Origin: an uncultured Collinsella sp.
GTDB taxonomy: Bacteria > Actinomycetota > Coriobacteriia > Coriobacteriales > Coriobacteriaceae
Direction: 5' to 3'
Length of the DNA: 12,777 nucleotides
NCBI GenBank assembly: GCA_900555815.1
Contig: USMR01000007.1
Location: forward strand, 1-12,777
Part shown: positions 6,451-12,777 of the stretch, in pieces
Layout of the letters: every line of letters starts with the position of its first letter
How positions within the stretch are numbered: position 1 is the stretch's first letter
Position numbers and translations under genes: made by a program
The notes under the pieces: model-generated
Databases searched by the model: none
Seen by the model: only the letters and a program-made list of their open reading frames with translations
What the model was told of the DNA's origin: nothing

Positions 6451-7680
6451 ATGGATCGAAACGAACTCGACCCCAGCGTCCCCAGCGCCACGGAGGTCAA
6501 GAAGATTCCCCTCATCATTAAGGTGTACGCCGTCCTGTGCATCCTGTCCGGCGTGGGCACACTCCCGTCGGTCGCCGCCTTTATGTGGCAGGTCATCACC
6601 GCGCTCATCAACGGCAACGCCGCCGAAAAACTCGGCGACAATATGCTGGTCTCGGTTGGACTCATCGTCGCCGGCATCATGCTCTCTGCAGCAAGTGCCG
6701 TCATCCTGATCATCTTTGGCCTGGACCTTATCAAAAACCAGCGCCGCAACGCCGCCCGCCTGTCCTACATCCTTATTGCATTCACCGTCGTCGAGCTTTT
6801 GGTCGACGTGATGCTCCAGGGTATCGGGCTCTTCTTGCTTCGTCCCGCTATTCAGCTCGGTATCCTCATCGCGCTTTCGGCAACCGTCGACCCCACGCTT
6901 CGCCAGGAGCGCGAACTGCAGCGCCGCCTGCAGGAGATGCTCGACCGCGACGCCGCCGCCGAGGGTATGCTCGGCCGCGATGAAACCGGCGAGGGCTACA
7001 TCAAGCTCAACTACTTCAACCTGTTCTGGGTATTCCTCGTCTGCTGCGTGCTCGGCCTGATCGCCGAGGACATCTGGCACATGACGGTCGACGACCCAGG
7101 CGTCTACCAGGACCGCGCCGGCATGCTGTTTGGTCCCTTCAGCCCCATCTATGGCTTTGGCGCCGTACTCATGACCATGGTGCTCAACCGCTTCTATAAA
7201 AAGAACCCCATCATCATTTTCCTGGTAAGCGCTGTACTCGGCGCGAGCTTTGAGGTGTTCGTGGGCTGGTTTATGCAGACCTCATTTGGCGTGGTCTCGT
7301 GGAGCTACTCGCACATGAAGCTGTTCGGCATGCCCGACCCGCTCGCCGTCCTTACGGGCGGACGCACCTGCACGGGCTTTGCCTGCCTGTGGGGCTTGGG
7401 TGGCCTTATCTGGATCAAGCTGCTGCTGCCGAGGCTGCTCAAGCTCATCAACATGATTCCGTGGAAGAGTCGCTACTCGGCTACCGTCATCTTTACCGTC
7501 ATTATGCTGGTCGACGGCGTCATGACGCTGCAGTCGCTCGACTACTGGTACCAGCGCGTCAACGGCACGGAGCCGGATATTCCCGTCGCGCAGTTCTACG
7601 GCAAGTATTTCGATAACGACTACATGGAGAACCGCTTCCAGAGCATGACCATGAGCCCCAAGGATGCGACGCGCGTGTAG
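6451..7680 (+). CDS. Polytopic membrane protein with CmpB-like (putative ABC transporter permease) region
   Basis: This 409-residue membrane protein has no certain function. The N-terminal part has about four hydrophobic segments (near 19-42, 65-91, 103-125 and 126-145). A charged, heptad-like cytoplasmic linker follows (about 148-187, RQERELQRRLQEMLDRD). The C-terminal part (about 188-340) resembles the putative ABC-transporter type IV / CmpB family: FNLFWVFLVCCVLGLIAEDIW, then GPFSPIYGFGAVLMTMVLNRF, FEVFVGWFMQ and SWSYS. A last segment lies near 344-360, with a soluble tail after it. No ATPase gene is adjacent, so transport by an ABC mechanism is only a family label. GAGAAAGG is 6 bases before the ATG. 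The gene is divergent from purF and ends at a bidirectional terminator shared with the convergent MoaE-like gene. Confidence 0.82.
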   Translation: MDRNELDPSVPSATEVKKIPLIIKVYAVLCILSGVGTLPSVAAFMWQVITALINGNAAEKLGDNMLVSVGLIVAGIMLSAASAVILIIFGLDLIKNQRRNAARLSYILIAFTVVELLVDVMLQGIGLFLLRPAIQLGILIALSATVDPTLRQERELQRRLQEMLDRDAAAEGMLGRDETGEGYIKLNYFNLFWVFLVCCVLGLIAEDIWHMTVDDPGVYQDRAGMLFGPFSPIYGFGAVLMTMVLNRFYKKNPIIIFLVSAVLGASFEVFVGWFMQTSFGVVSWSYSHMKLFGMPDPLAVLTGGRTCTGFACLWGLGGLIWIKLLLPRLLKLINMIPWKSRYSATVIFTVIMLVDGVMTLQSLDYWYQRVNGTEPDIPVAQFYGKYFDNDYMENRFQSMTMSPKDATRV

Positions 7681-7713
7681 CGCCACGCAATGCCGAGATT
7701 TTCCAACGCACAG

Positions 7714-7755
7714 AAAAGCGCGCTGGCAGACTGATTGAACTGCCAGTGGGCTTTT
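7714..7755. terminator. Bidirectional rho-independent terminator between convergent genes
   Basis: AAAAGC...CGCTGGCAG (7714-7729) pairs with CTGCCAG...GCTTTT (7740-7755) with one mismatch and one G-T pair around a 10-base loop. On the plus strand the stem ends in CTTTT, and on the minus strand in GCTTTTC, so it can stop both the membrane-protein transcript and the purE-sortase-MoaE transcript. Its position between two convergent stop codons supports this. Confidence 0.85.
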
Positions 7756-7787
7756 GCTATAGATGGACTCGAATTGATCGCAAAGTC

Positions 7788-8204
7788 CTATGCCTCGCGC
7801 TCGACCTCGCTCACACACTCATTTTTGATGGTACCGACGAGTGCCTGCAGCGCATCGACCACATGCGGGCGAATGTCTCCGCCAATGAGCACGAGCATGA
7901 TGTCGTCGCCCACGGCAAGCTCGCCGCTCGCCAACCACACGCGCACGTAGCCGATACCCGGCATCGCGCGCGTTGCCTCGATAGCGGCCTGCACCTTATC
8001 GGCATCGAAGCCAAACACCATGCCGCCTACCTTATGTCCAGGCGCCACACCATCTGTCTCGACCCCACGCACCTCGGACTTAGGCGTCGCACGCACCACG
8101 CCGTTGTGTGTCAGGTACATCCCGCAATCAGCCGCCGAAACATCGGCCTTGGCTTCGCGCAGCCAAGCATCAACCGAAGGCATCGATTTGCCGCTTTCAA
8201 GCAT
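7788..8204 (-). CDS. MoaE-like protein (molybdopterin synthase large-subunit family), altered active site
   Basis: The 138-residue sequence follows Escherichia coli MoaE along most of its length. DCGMYLTHNGVVR matches the strand carrying the first conserved Arg (R38). VQAAIEATRAMPGIGYVRVWLASGELAVGDDIMLVLIGG matches the central IHRIGEL-type block. IRPHVVDALQALVGTIK keeps an Arg (R112) and a Lys (K127). The conserved HR before the last helix is IR here, and the WKRE lysine of MoaE is replaced by Val or Glu (SEVERE). In MoaE these residues act in sulfur transfer to precursor Z, so normal activity is doubtful. No moaD, moaA or moaC lies nearby. The ATG at 8204 suits AAGGAGAA (8208-8215) better than the ATG one codon earlier. 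It is probably last in an operon after the sortase. The fold call rests on my recall of the E. coli sequence. Confidence 0.6.
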   Translation of the reverse strand: MLESGKSMPSVDAWLREAKADVSAADCGMYLTHNGVVRATPKSEVRGVETDGVAPGHKVGGMVFGFDADKVQAAIEATRAMPGIGYVRVWLASGELAVGDDIMLVLIGGDIRPHVVDALQALVGTIKNECVSEVEREA

Positions 8205-8259
8205 CATTTCTCCTTTTGATTTCCAGGGTAGTCTTTTTGGGACAGGGCTCCCGGACACT

Positions 8260-9258
8260 TTATTCCTCGACCGGCGTGAGCACCATGACTGCGCGCGTAT
8301 TGCTAAATGACAGCGAACGGCAGGTCACAAGCGTTACGACCTTGGTTGCCGAAGCGGCGCGATCAGTGGCATCGCTCGCCACGGCAGAGGCACCGTCGAG
8401 CATCTCGGACAAGTAATTCTTCAGTCCGTCATCGCCCTCAAAGTTGGGCGTGCGCGCCTTGGCATACGTGTCCTCGACCACCTTGGTCGCCAGCGGACGC
8501 AGCTTATACGTCGCATCGCGCGTGATGTAGTACACGTATTCCATGCTGTCGAACGTCGCTTGATCGGTCGTATCCGAAATCACGTTGAACATCGAACCGT
8601 CGTTCATATGATGACCGTAAATCGTGGTCTGCTGATCCACCATGCCCGGCGCGGTGTCGTCGCTATCCAAGAAGATGGCTCCCGAGGCATTGGCGGTGCC
8701 GTCGAACAGCGTGTTGAGGTACTTGGAGTTGTTGTTGGTCTGCACCACGGGGTAGTTGATGTTGGTGCCGGGCGCGTAAATCCAACCCACAACCTCGGGA
8801 TTTGTCTGGGCGAGCGCATTGAAGTCGATAATTGGCACGCCACTGGCGTCCTTGTCGCTCACATATTGCTTTTCGATTTTTTGATACGACTCGCTCGCCT
8901 GCTTATAGCCAATCTGCGCGTTGATAAAGATGGCGGCCGCAGCAACGATCAGGCCAATGCCGATGATGATGAGCAGAATGGGAATGACGGAGCGGCGCTT
9001 TTTGCGCGGCGGCTCGGTATAGCTCGATGGCGCGGTATGCGCCGAAGAGCGAGGTGACCTCTTGGCCGTACTGTATGACGAAGGGCGATATGCAGCAGGC
9101 GTATCCTGACGGCGATGCTTCGCCGGCGTCACGGGGCGCGGCGCACGCGACTGCTGAGGAGAGGATGTCCGACCCCGCTGCGGCGCGCGGACTGCTCCCG
9201 ACTTGGCTGGATCGGGAATCCGAGAAGCCGAAAAACGCTTTCCCTGATAGTCGGACAT
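8260..9258 (-). CDS. Class B sortase with long cytoplasmic tail
   Basis: Sortases cut a sorting motif in secreted proteins and join them to peptidoglycan or to pilin subunits. Residues 1-88 form a basic Ser/Pro/Arg-rich tail with no fold visible; residues 90-112 are one membrane anchor, and the catalytic domain is outside. Class B features are GWIYAPGTNINYPVVQ, the strand with TIYGHHMNDGSMF (His near 216), VVTLVTCRSLSFSNTRAVMV with nucleophile C313, and R322 nine residues later. The 332-residue length reflects the tail. AAGGAGAGCC precedes the ATG. It starts 36 bases after the purE stop codon, so it is probably co-transcribed with purE and the MoaE-like gene. Its substrate is unknown. The IPVTG protein at 10168 is a candidate, but class B enzymes usually prefer NPxTx motifs and the linkage crosses a doubtful region. 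Confidence 0.9.
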   Translation of the reverse strand: MSDYQGKRFSASRIPDPAKSGAVRAPQRGRTSSPQQSRAPRPVTPAKHRRQDTPAAYRPSSYSTAKRSPRSSAHTAPSSYTEPPRKKRRSVIPILLIIIGIGLIVAAAAIFINAQIGYKQASESYQKIEKQYVSDKDASGVPIIDFNALAQTNPEVVGWIYAPGTNINYPVVQTNNNSKYLNTLFDGTANASGAIFLDSDDTAPGMVDQQTTIYGHHMNDGSMFNVISDTTDQATFDSMEYVYYITRDATYKLRPLATKVVEDTYAKARTPNFEGDDGLKNYLSEMLDGASAVASDATDRAASATKVVTLVTCRSLSFSNTRAVMVLTPVEE

Positions 9259-9294
9259 GGCTCTCCTTATGCTGCAAATGGACTGGCAGAGCGC

Positions 9295-9759
9295 TTAGGC
9301 GTCAGCCATCTCTTGCTTCATCTTCTCGATAACCTTGCGGTACTCGAGGTCGCATGCGCCCAGAATCTGCGTGGCGTAAATGGCAGCGTTCTTGGCACCG
9401 TTGATGGCCACACAGGCAACGGGCACGCCCGAAGGCATCTGAACCATCGACAGCAGTGAGTCCATACCACCCAGATCGCTCGTCTTCATAGGCACGCCGA
9501 TAACCGGCAGCGGCGTAAACGCAGCCACGACACCGCCCAGGTGAGCAGCCTTGCCGGCGGCAGCGATAATCACCTTGATGCCGCGGTCGGCAGCAGTCGA
9601 GGCCCACTCATGGACCTTCGCCGGCGTGCGGTGCGCGCTTGCAATGACGAGCTCATAGGGCACGTCCAGTGCCTCGAGCTCGGCGGTGCAACCTTCCATA
9701 ACGCCCAGATCGGACTTGGAGCCCATGATGATCCCGACAACCGGCTTCTGATCTGCCAT
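9295..9759 (-). CDS. purE: N5-carboxyaminoimidazole ribonucleotide mutase, PurE class I
   Basis: PurE moves the carboxyl group of N5-CAIR to give CAIR, between PurM and PurC in IMP synthesis. The 154-residue protein has GIIMGSKSDL near the N-terminus, SAHRTP with the catalytic His (H43), AAGKAAHLGG (normally AAHLPG, so one Pro is replaced), and GVPMKTSDLGGMDSLLSMVQMPSGVPVA, which are the PurE landmarks. I chose the ATG at 9759 because AGGAGG lies 9 bases upstream, and the TTG two codons earlier is less likely. It is separate from the purFMN operon, on the same strand but beyond the divergent membrane protein. Upstream, TATACT (9823-9828) is a good -10 box, and a GC hairpin (9789-9803) lies in the leader. 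No purK is next to it. Confidence 0.96.
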   Translation of the reverse strand: MADQKPVVGIIMGSKSDLGVMEGCTAELEALDVPYELVIASAHRTPAKVHEWASTAADRGIKVIIAAAGKAAHLGGVVAAFTPLPVIGVPMKTSDLGGMDSLLSMVQMPSGVPVACVAINGAKNAAIYATQILGACDLEYRKVIEKMKQEMADA

Positions 9760-9822
9760 AAACAAAGACCTCCTGTTGAGAGCGGTGACGCGGCGAATCC
9801 GCGACCCTTAACTACAGAGAGT

Positions 9823-9828
9823 AGTATA
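9823..9828 (-). promoter_or_regulatory. Probable -10 box of the purE operon
   Basis: TATACT (five of six consensus bases) on the minus strand would start transcripts near 9816, giving a leader of about 55 bases that includes the CGCGG/CCGCG hairpin (9789-9803). The -35 position falls in CAGACC near 9846-9851, which is a poor match and lies close to the homopolymer block, so the true upstream sequence may have been lost there. Confidence 0.45.
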
Positions 9829-9857
9829 GCTGCTCCCGTCCCTGCGGTCTGCGTGGT

Positions 9858-10062
9858 GGGTTTGGGGGGGGGGGGGGGGGGTTTTTAATATATTTTGGGG
9901 GGGGGGGGGGGGGGGGGGAGAAACGGCGCGCCCCGCCCCAACCCCCCCCCCCCCCCGGGCGGGGGGGGGGGGGGGGGTGGGGGGGGGGCGGGGGGGGGAG
10001 GGGCGGGGGGGTTGCCACCAAACCGTCTCCCAAAAACCCGGGGCCCCCCCCCAAACCCACCC
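9858..10062. other. Poly-G/poly-C low-complexity block, probable assembly or sequencing artefact
   Basis: This block contains uninterrupted runs of 18 G (9864-9881), 22 G (9897-9918), 15 C (9942-9956) and 17 G (9961-9977), with shorter G runs to about 10011 and C-rich stretches to about 10060. The rest of the window has no homopolymer near this length. Runs of this kind are typical of no-signal cycles on two-colour sequencers, or of low-quality read ends joined into a contig. Together with the leader of purE it makes up most of the 408 bases without a gene (9760-10167). I see no credible coding frame here; the translations are Gly/Pro repeats. The true sequence and length between 9858 and 10062 should be regarded as unknown. 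Confidence 0.85.
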
Positions 10063-10100
10063 CTCGACCTACCGGGGATTGCCATGACGTACGTTAGCTG

Positions 10101-10146
10101 AAATAAAAAAGCGTGCCCACCGTGCTTGGGTGGGACCGCGGGCACG
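10101..10146 (-). terminator. Rho-independent terminator after the surface-protein gene
   Basis: On the minus strand, 22 bases after the stop codon at 10168, CGTGCCC (10140-10146) pairs with GGGCACG (10112-10118), followed by C and TTTTTT, then ATTT. An inner pairing of GGTGGG and CCCACC (10116-10134) is an alternative fold. The T-tract and position make this a confident terminator for the gene at 10168-11838. Confidence 0.8.
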
Positions 10147-10167
10147 TTTGCTTAGTTGTCGCTGGGA

Positions 10168-11838
10168 CTACTCAGCCTTATTGCGACGGTGGAAGAAGGC
10201 ACCGATCGCAGCGATGATGGCTCCAAGGCCACCGACAGTCGCGACAGTTGCCGCCGTTTGATCGCCAGTAACGGGGATCGCCGAACCGTTCTTCTTGCCG
10301 CCCTGGGCCTTGTCGCCTGCGGGCTTGCCCGCCTGGCTGCCGCCGTTCGAGCCATTGCCGGAACCCTGGTTGCCCGAACCGCCCTGGTTGCCGGAGTCGG
10401 CATCCTTAAGGCCCTCGATGGCCAGCTTGAGCTGGTCATAAGCCGCCTGGAGCTGGGTGTCGGAAGCATTCTCATCACCCAAGACATCCTCGGCGTAGGT
10501 AATGGCATCCGTCAGGGCCTTGACGGACTCGGCCGTCTTTCCCTTGGTGTCAGTCTCCTTCGCCTGCTTGACCAGGGCCTTGAGCTGTTTCTTGGTCGGG
10601 TTCTCAACTGGGGTCACCGGGGTCTTCTCGAGCGCGTCACGGGCATCCTCGAGCGCCTTGAGTGCCTGGTCGACCTCGTCCTGCATGGCGTTCTCGTCGC
10701 TCAGGATGGCGCGGGCGCTCGCCAAGGCGTTCTGGAACGCGGTCCAGGAAGCCTCGGTGTAGTCACTGGCCTTAAGGTCGCCGGCTGCAACCTCGGCATC
10801 AACCTTTTCAATCGCGGCAGTGAGGTCGTCCTTCGCCACCGGATCGGGAACGGCCGCACCGTAGAACTTGAGTTCCGCCATGCTGCAGTAGGCGTCAACG
10901 CTGCCACCGCCGGCGTGGAGCACCTTGACGGTCACGTAGCGACCGCGCGCGGCACCAAAGCTCATCTGCTTCCAGTCGCCACGGTCGGTGAGCACGCGGC
11001 CGTCGTTGTCGAAGGTAAACGTACCCATCGACGCGGCGGTGCCCATCTCATAACCGTCGGCGGTGTCGGAGACCAGCACCTCGGCCTCAAAGATATCGCC
11101 GTTCGTGCCGCCGTCCTGGCGCGGCAGGAACGTGACGTCGGTGAGATCGTAGTCGCGGCCCAGGTCGACGGTCAGGTGCTGGGGCATACCGGTCTTATAA
11201 GCATAGTCGCTGTGCCAGAGCGTCTGCTCATCGCCGTCAAGAGCGTTGACGGCGTTGCTGCCCTCATAGTCGGCCTCGCTCGAGAAGCCGGTCACCTTGA
11301 CGTTCTCGCGGTTCTCGGGCGTGTTGATGAGCTTCTTCTCATCAACGGGGCGCATCTTGAGGCCGTCGATTGCCTTTTCGATCTTGGTCGTAGCGTCTGC
11401 GACATCCTTCTTGCTATAGCTGCCCTGGCCGCCGTCGAGAAGCTTCTGAGCCGCCTCGACCGCAGCGGTGAGAGCTGCATAAGAATCCTTGGTGTAGACG
11501 GACTCGCTGTAGCCCGCGGCCTTGGAAAGCGCCGCCATGAGCGCAGAGGTGTCGACACCAGCCTTGACCTCGACCTCATAGGATGCGGTCTTGGAGGGGT
11601 CGAGCACTGACGCCACCGTGATCGTTGCCTTGCCGGCCTTGTTGGCACGCAAGTAGTAGTTCACGCTATCGCCGGCCTGAACAGCGGAGACGCTCACCAC
11701 AGAGGAGTCGGAGCTCTCGACCGTCACATAGGGGTAGCCGGCGCTCTCGGGCGTGGCCTTAGCGTCGACGAGCGTAACGTCGCCCTCAAAGAACTCGGTC
11801 TGGTTCTTGCCCAGCACGATAACCACGATGGCCACCAC
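10168..11838 (-). CDS. C-terminal fragment of a cell-wall-anchored modular surface protein (IPVTG)
   Basis: This 556-codon frame continues, without frameshift, the frame of the fragment upstream, from which it is separated by an in-frame TAA. From the GTG at 11838: a bacterial Ig-like module (about 10-92), a FIVAR-like helical module (94-161), a discoidin/F5-8 type C or CBM32-like module (167-327, NALDGDEQTLWHS, LTVDLGRDYDL, MAELKFYG), two more FIVAR-like modules (334-405 and 414-478), and a Gly/Ser/Asn-rich linker. It ends in a sorting signal: IPVTGD (521-526), a hydrophobic segment (529-549) and RRNKAE. The GTG start has no ribosome-binding site, so the fragment is probably not translated alone unless the stop is an error or is read through. 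The modules suggest glycan binding at the cell surface. Confidence 0.8.
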   Translation of the reverse strand: MVAIVVIVLGKNQTEFFEGDVTLVDAKATPESAGYPYVTVESSDSSVVSVSAVQAGDSVNYYLRANKAGKATITVASVLDPSKTASYEVEVKAGVDTSALMAALSKAAGYSESVYTKDSYAALTAAVEAAQKLLDGGQGSYSKKDVADATTKIEKAIDGLKMRPVDEKKLINTPENRENVKVTGFSSEADYEGSNAVNALDGDEQTLWHSDYAYKTGMPQHLTVDLGRDYDLTDVTFLPRQDGGTNGDIFEAEVLVSDTADGYEMGTAASMGTFTFDNDGRVLTDRGDWKQMSFGAARGRYVTVKVLHAGGGSVDAYCSMAELKFYGAAVPDPVAKDDLTAAIEKVDAEVAAGDLKASDYTEASWTAFQNALASARAILSDENAMQDEVDQALKALEDARDALEKTPVTPVENPTKKQLKALVKQAKETDTKGKTAESVKALTDAITYAEDVLGDENASDTQLQAAYDQLKLAIEGLKDADSGNQGGSGNQGSGNGSNGGSQAGKPAGDKAQGGKKNGSAIPVTGDQTAATVATVGGLGAIIAAIGAFFHRRNKAE

Positions 11839-11847
11839 AAACTGCGA

Positions 11848-11850
11848 TTA
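11848..11850 (-). other. In-frame TAA splitting the surface-protein gene
   Basis: The codons read ATG TTC AAC TAA TCG CAG TTT GTG on the minus strand, and both sides are in the same frame. The downstream frame has no ribosome-binding site and no signal peptide, and it carries the C-terminal anchor the protein needs. One base change (for example from CAA, TAC or TAT) would restore a single gene. It could be a real nonsense mutation or a base-call error, given the poor sequence at 9858-10062. Confidence 0.75.
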
Positions 11851-12777
11851 GTTGAACATGATCTCGAGAAGATTTAGCATATGGTCCCCCGAAGCCACAA
11901 TCGGCGTGATCTCGACCTTAGTCGCCTTCTTGCCCTTGTTCTCGGCAGAGAGGCCAAAGGCGTAGCGAGCCTGGAAGGAATCGTACTCCCCACCCGCGAA
12001 CTCCTGGGTCGAGCCATCCTCGAACGTCACGACGGCCTTGATCTTCTGCACGGTGCCGTTACCGCCGTCGCGGTTGACGACCTCAACGGCATCGAGCTTC
12101 GATGGTGTCTTAAAGGCAAATGTCATCGTGGTGGGAAGCTTCACGTAACTCGGAAGCTTGCCCTCGCTGCCCCAGTTGCCGCTCCAGTTCCACAGGAACT
12201 CAAAGCCGTTGTCGCCCTCATCGTTATCGAACAGCGCGTTATAGCTCTTCTGCTGAATAAGCTTCTCGACGTTGGAACCGTCGTCGGTCGTGAGCTCGTC
12301 GTTGGTCATCGTGATGTTGAAGGCATCCTGACCGTACTCGGCAACCGTGGGCTGCGGAACGTCCGGCATCGTCACGGTACCGTCACTCGTAAACTCGAGC
12401 GCATCGCACGCCGGACCGATGAGCCAAGACGTCGAGGGCAGTTCAACCTTGCCGGCCGTCTTGGCCTTGAGTTTGAAGCTCGCCACCGCGCCAGTGCCGT
12501 TGTAGAGCTTGCCGTCGCCGCGGTTGGCAAAGGCGAGGTTGATGGTCTGTGTGCCGTCCGCGAACTGGACCTTCTCGCGCGACAGGTTCTCCATGCCGGC
12601 GGTCGAACCATCCTGCGAGATGCTCTCGGACACAAACTCAAACTGGTCACTCTTAAAGTTGACGAGCGCGCCCAGGGCGTTGACGTTCTTGGCGTCGGCC
12701 GCATAGACATCGACGGTGATCTCATCGCCGGCATCGACCTCGGTCTTGCTCGGAATCACCGCGACCTTGCCGGCGAC
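11848..12777 (-). CDS. Partial surface protein: cohesin-like and discoidin-like modules, ending at an in-frame stop
   Basis: This frame is open to the right edge of the window, so the gene's start and N-terminal domains are missing. The visible 309 residues start with a cohesin-like module (about 10-145: KTEVDAGDEITVDVYAADAK, LGALVNFKSDQFEFVS, INLAFANRGDG, VASFKLKAKTAGKVELP). A beta-rich discoidin-like module follows (about 155-309: LPTTMTFAFKTPSKLDAVEVVNRDG, KIKAVVTFEDGSTQEF, ATKVEITPI, LNLLEIMFN). The frame ends in TAA at 11848-11850, directly after the final strand of that module. The continuing open frame downstream indicates one original protein. Such modules often follow a glycoside hydrolase or other glycan-active domain in gut bacteria, but no catalytic part is in the window, so an enzyme function is unproven. 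Confidence 0.72.
   Translation of the reverse strand, partial: VAGKVAVIPSKTEVDAGDEITVDVYAADAKNVNALGALVNFKSDQFEFVSESISQDGSTAGMENLSREKVQFADGTQTINLAFANRGDGKLYNGTGAVASFKLKAKTAGKVELPSTSWLIGPACDALEFTSDGTVTMPDVPQPTVAEYGQDAFNITMTNDELTTDDGSNVEKLIQQKSYNALFDNDEGDNGFEFLWNWSGNWGSEGKLPSYVKLPTTMTFAFKTPSKLDAVEVVNRDGGNGTVQKIKAVVTFEDGSTQEFAGGEYDSFQARYAFGLSAENKGKKATKVEITPIVASGDHMLNLLEIMFN

Noticed and set aside
6307..7080. Minus-strand open frame of 257 codons opposite the CmpB-like gene
   Set aside because: The plus strand encodes a clear multi-pass membrane protein with a ribosome-binding site; the opposite frame is acidic low-complexity sequence without domains.
9812..10145. Open frames of Gly/Pro-rich proteins across the poly-G block
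   Set aside because: They are simply translations of G and C homopolymers with no ribosome-binding site or domain, in a region that is probably an artefact.
10156..11610. Plus-strand open frame of 484 codons opposite the surface protein
   Set aside because: The minus strand encodes clear FIVAR, discoidin-like and IPVTG modules; the plus frame is an antisense shadow.

Overview
The window looks like chromosomal DNA from a high-GC gut actinobacterium of the class Coriobacteriia, most like Collinsella. This is inferred from GC-rich codon use, a class B sortase beside purine genes, an IPVTG-anchored modular surface protein with FIVAR, discoidin-like and cohesin-like modules, and the overall protein style. 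No database search was possible. I see no rRNA, tRNA, CRISPR array, insertion sequence or phage gene.

Layout from left to right. At 34-1755, a YqeY/GatB-like protein and a membrane-anchored PpiC/SurA-type foldase lie on the minus strand, probably as one operon. At 1824-1936 there is a compact cluster of GGGGAC-type repeats and inverted repeats. At 1936-2400 there is a stand-alone PTS IIA protein of the galactitol type, preceded by a 44-bp imperfect palindrome (2425-2468). At 2478-6245 there is a minus-strand purine operon purF-purM-purN with a promoter and a strong terminator, plus hairpins between purF and purM. A plus-strand polytopic membrane protein with a CmpB-like region (6451-7680) is divergent from purF and ends at a bidirectional terminator. 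On the minus strand from 9759 down to 7788 run purE, a class B sortase and a MoaE-like protein, probably one transcript.

From about 9858 to 10062 the sequence is almost pure G or C homopolymer. This is most likely a sequencing or assembly artefact, so the linkage of purE to what follows should not be trusted. From 10063 to the right edge lies the C-terminal part of a large minus-strand cell-wall-anchored protein (cohesin-like, two discoidin-like modules, three FIVAR modules, IPVTG signal). It is interrupted by an in-frame TAA at 11848-11850, and its N-terminus and any catalytic domain are beyond the window.

Functionally, PurF, PurM, PurN and PurE cover four steps of de novo IMP synthesis. 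The foldase and sortase are exported-protein maturation functions, and the broken surface protein is a possible sortase substrate. Most of the window is ordinary housekeeping. The items most worth a second look are the homopolymer block, the interrupted surface protein, the altered MoaE-like protein and the two intergenic palindrome/repeat structures.
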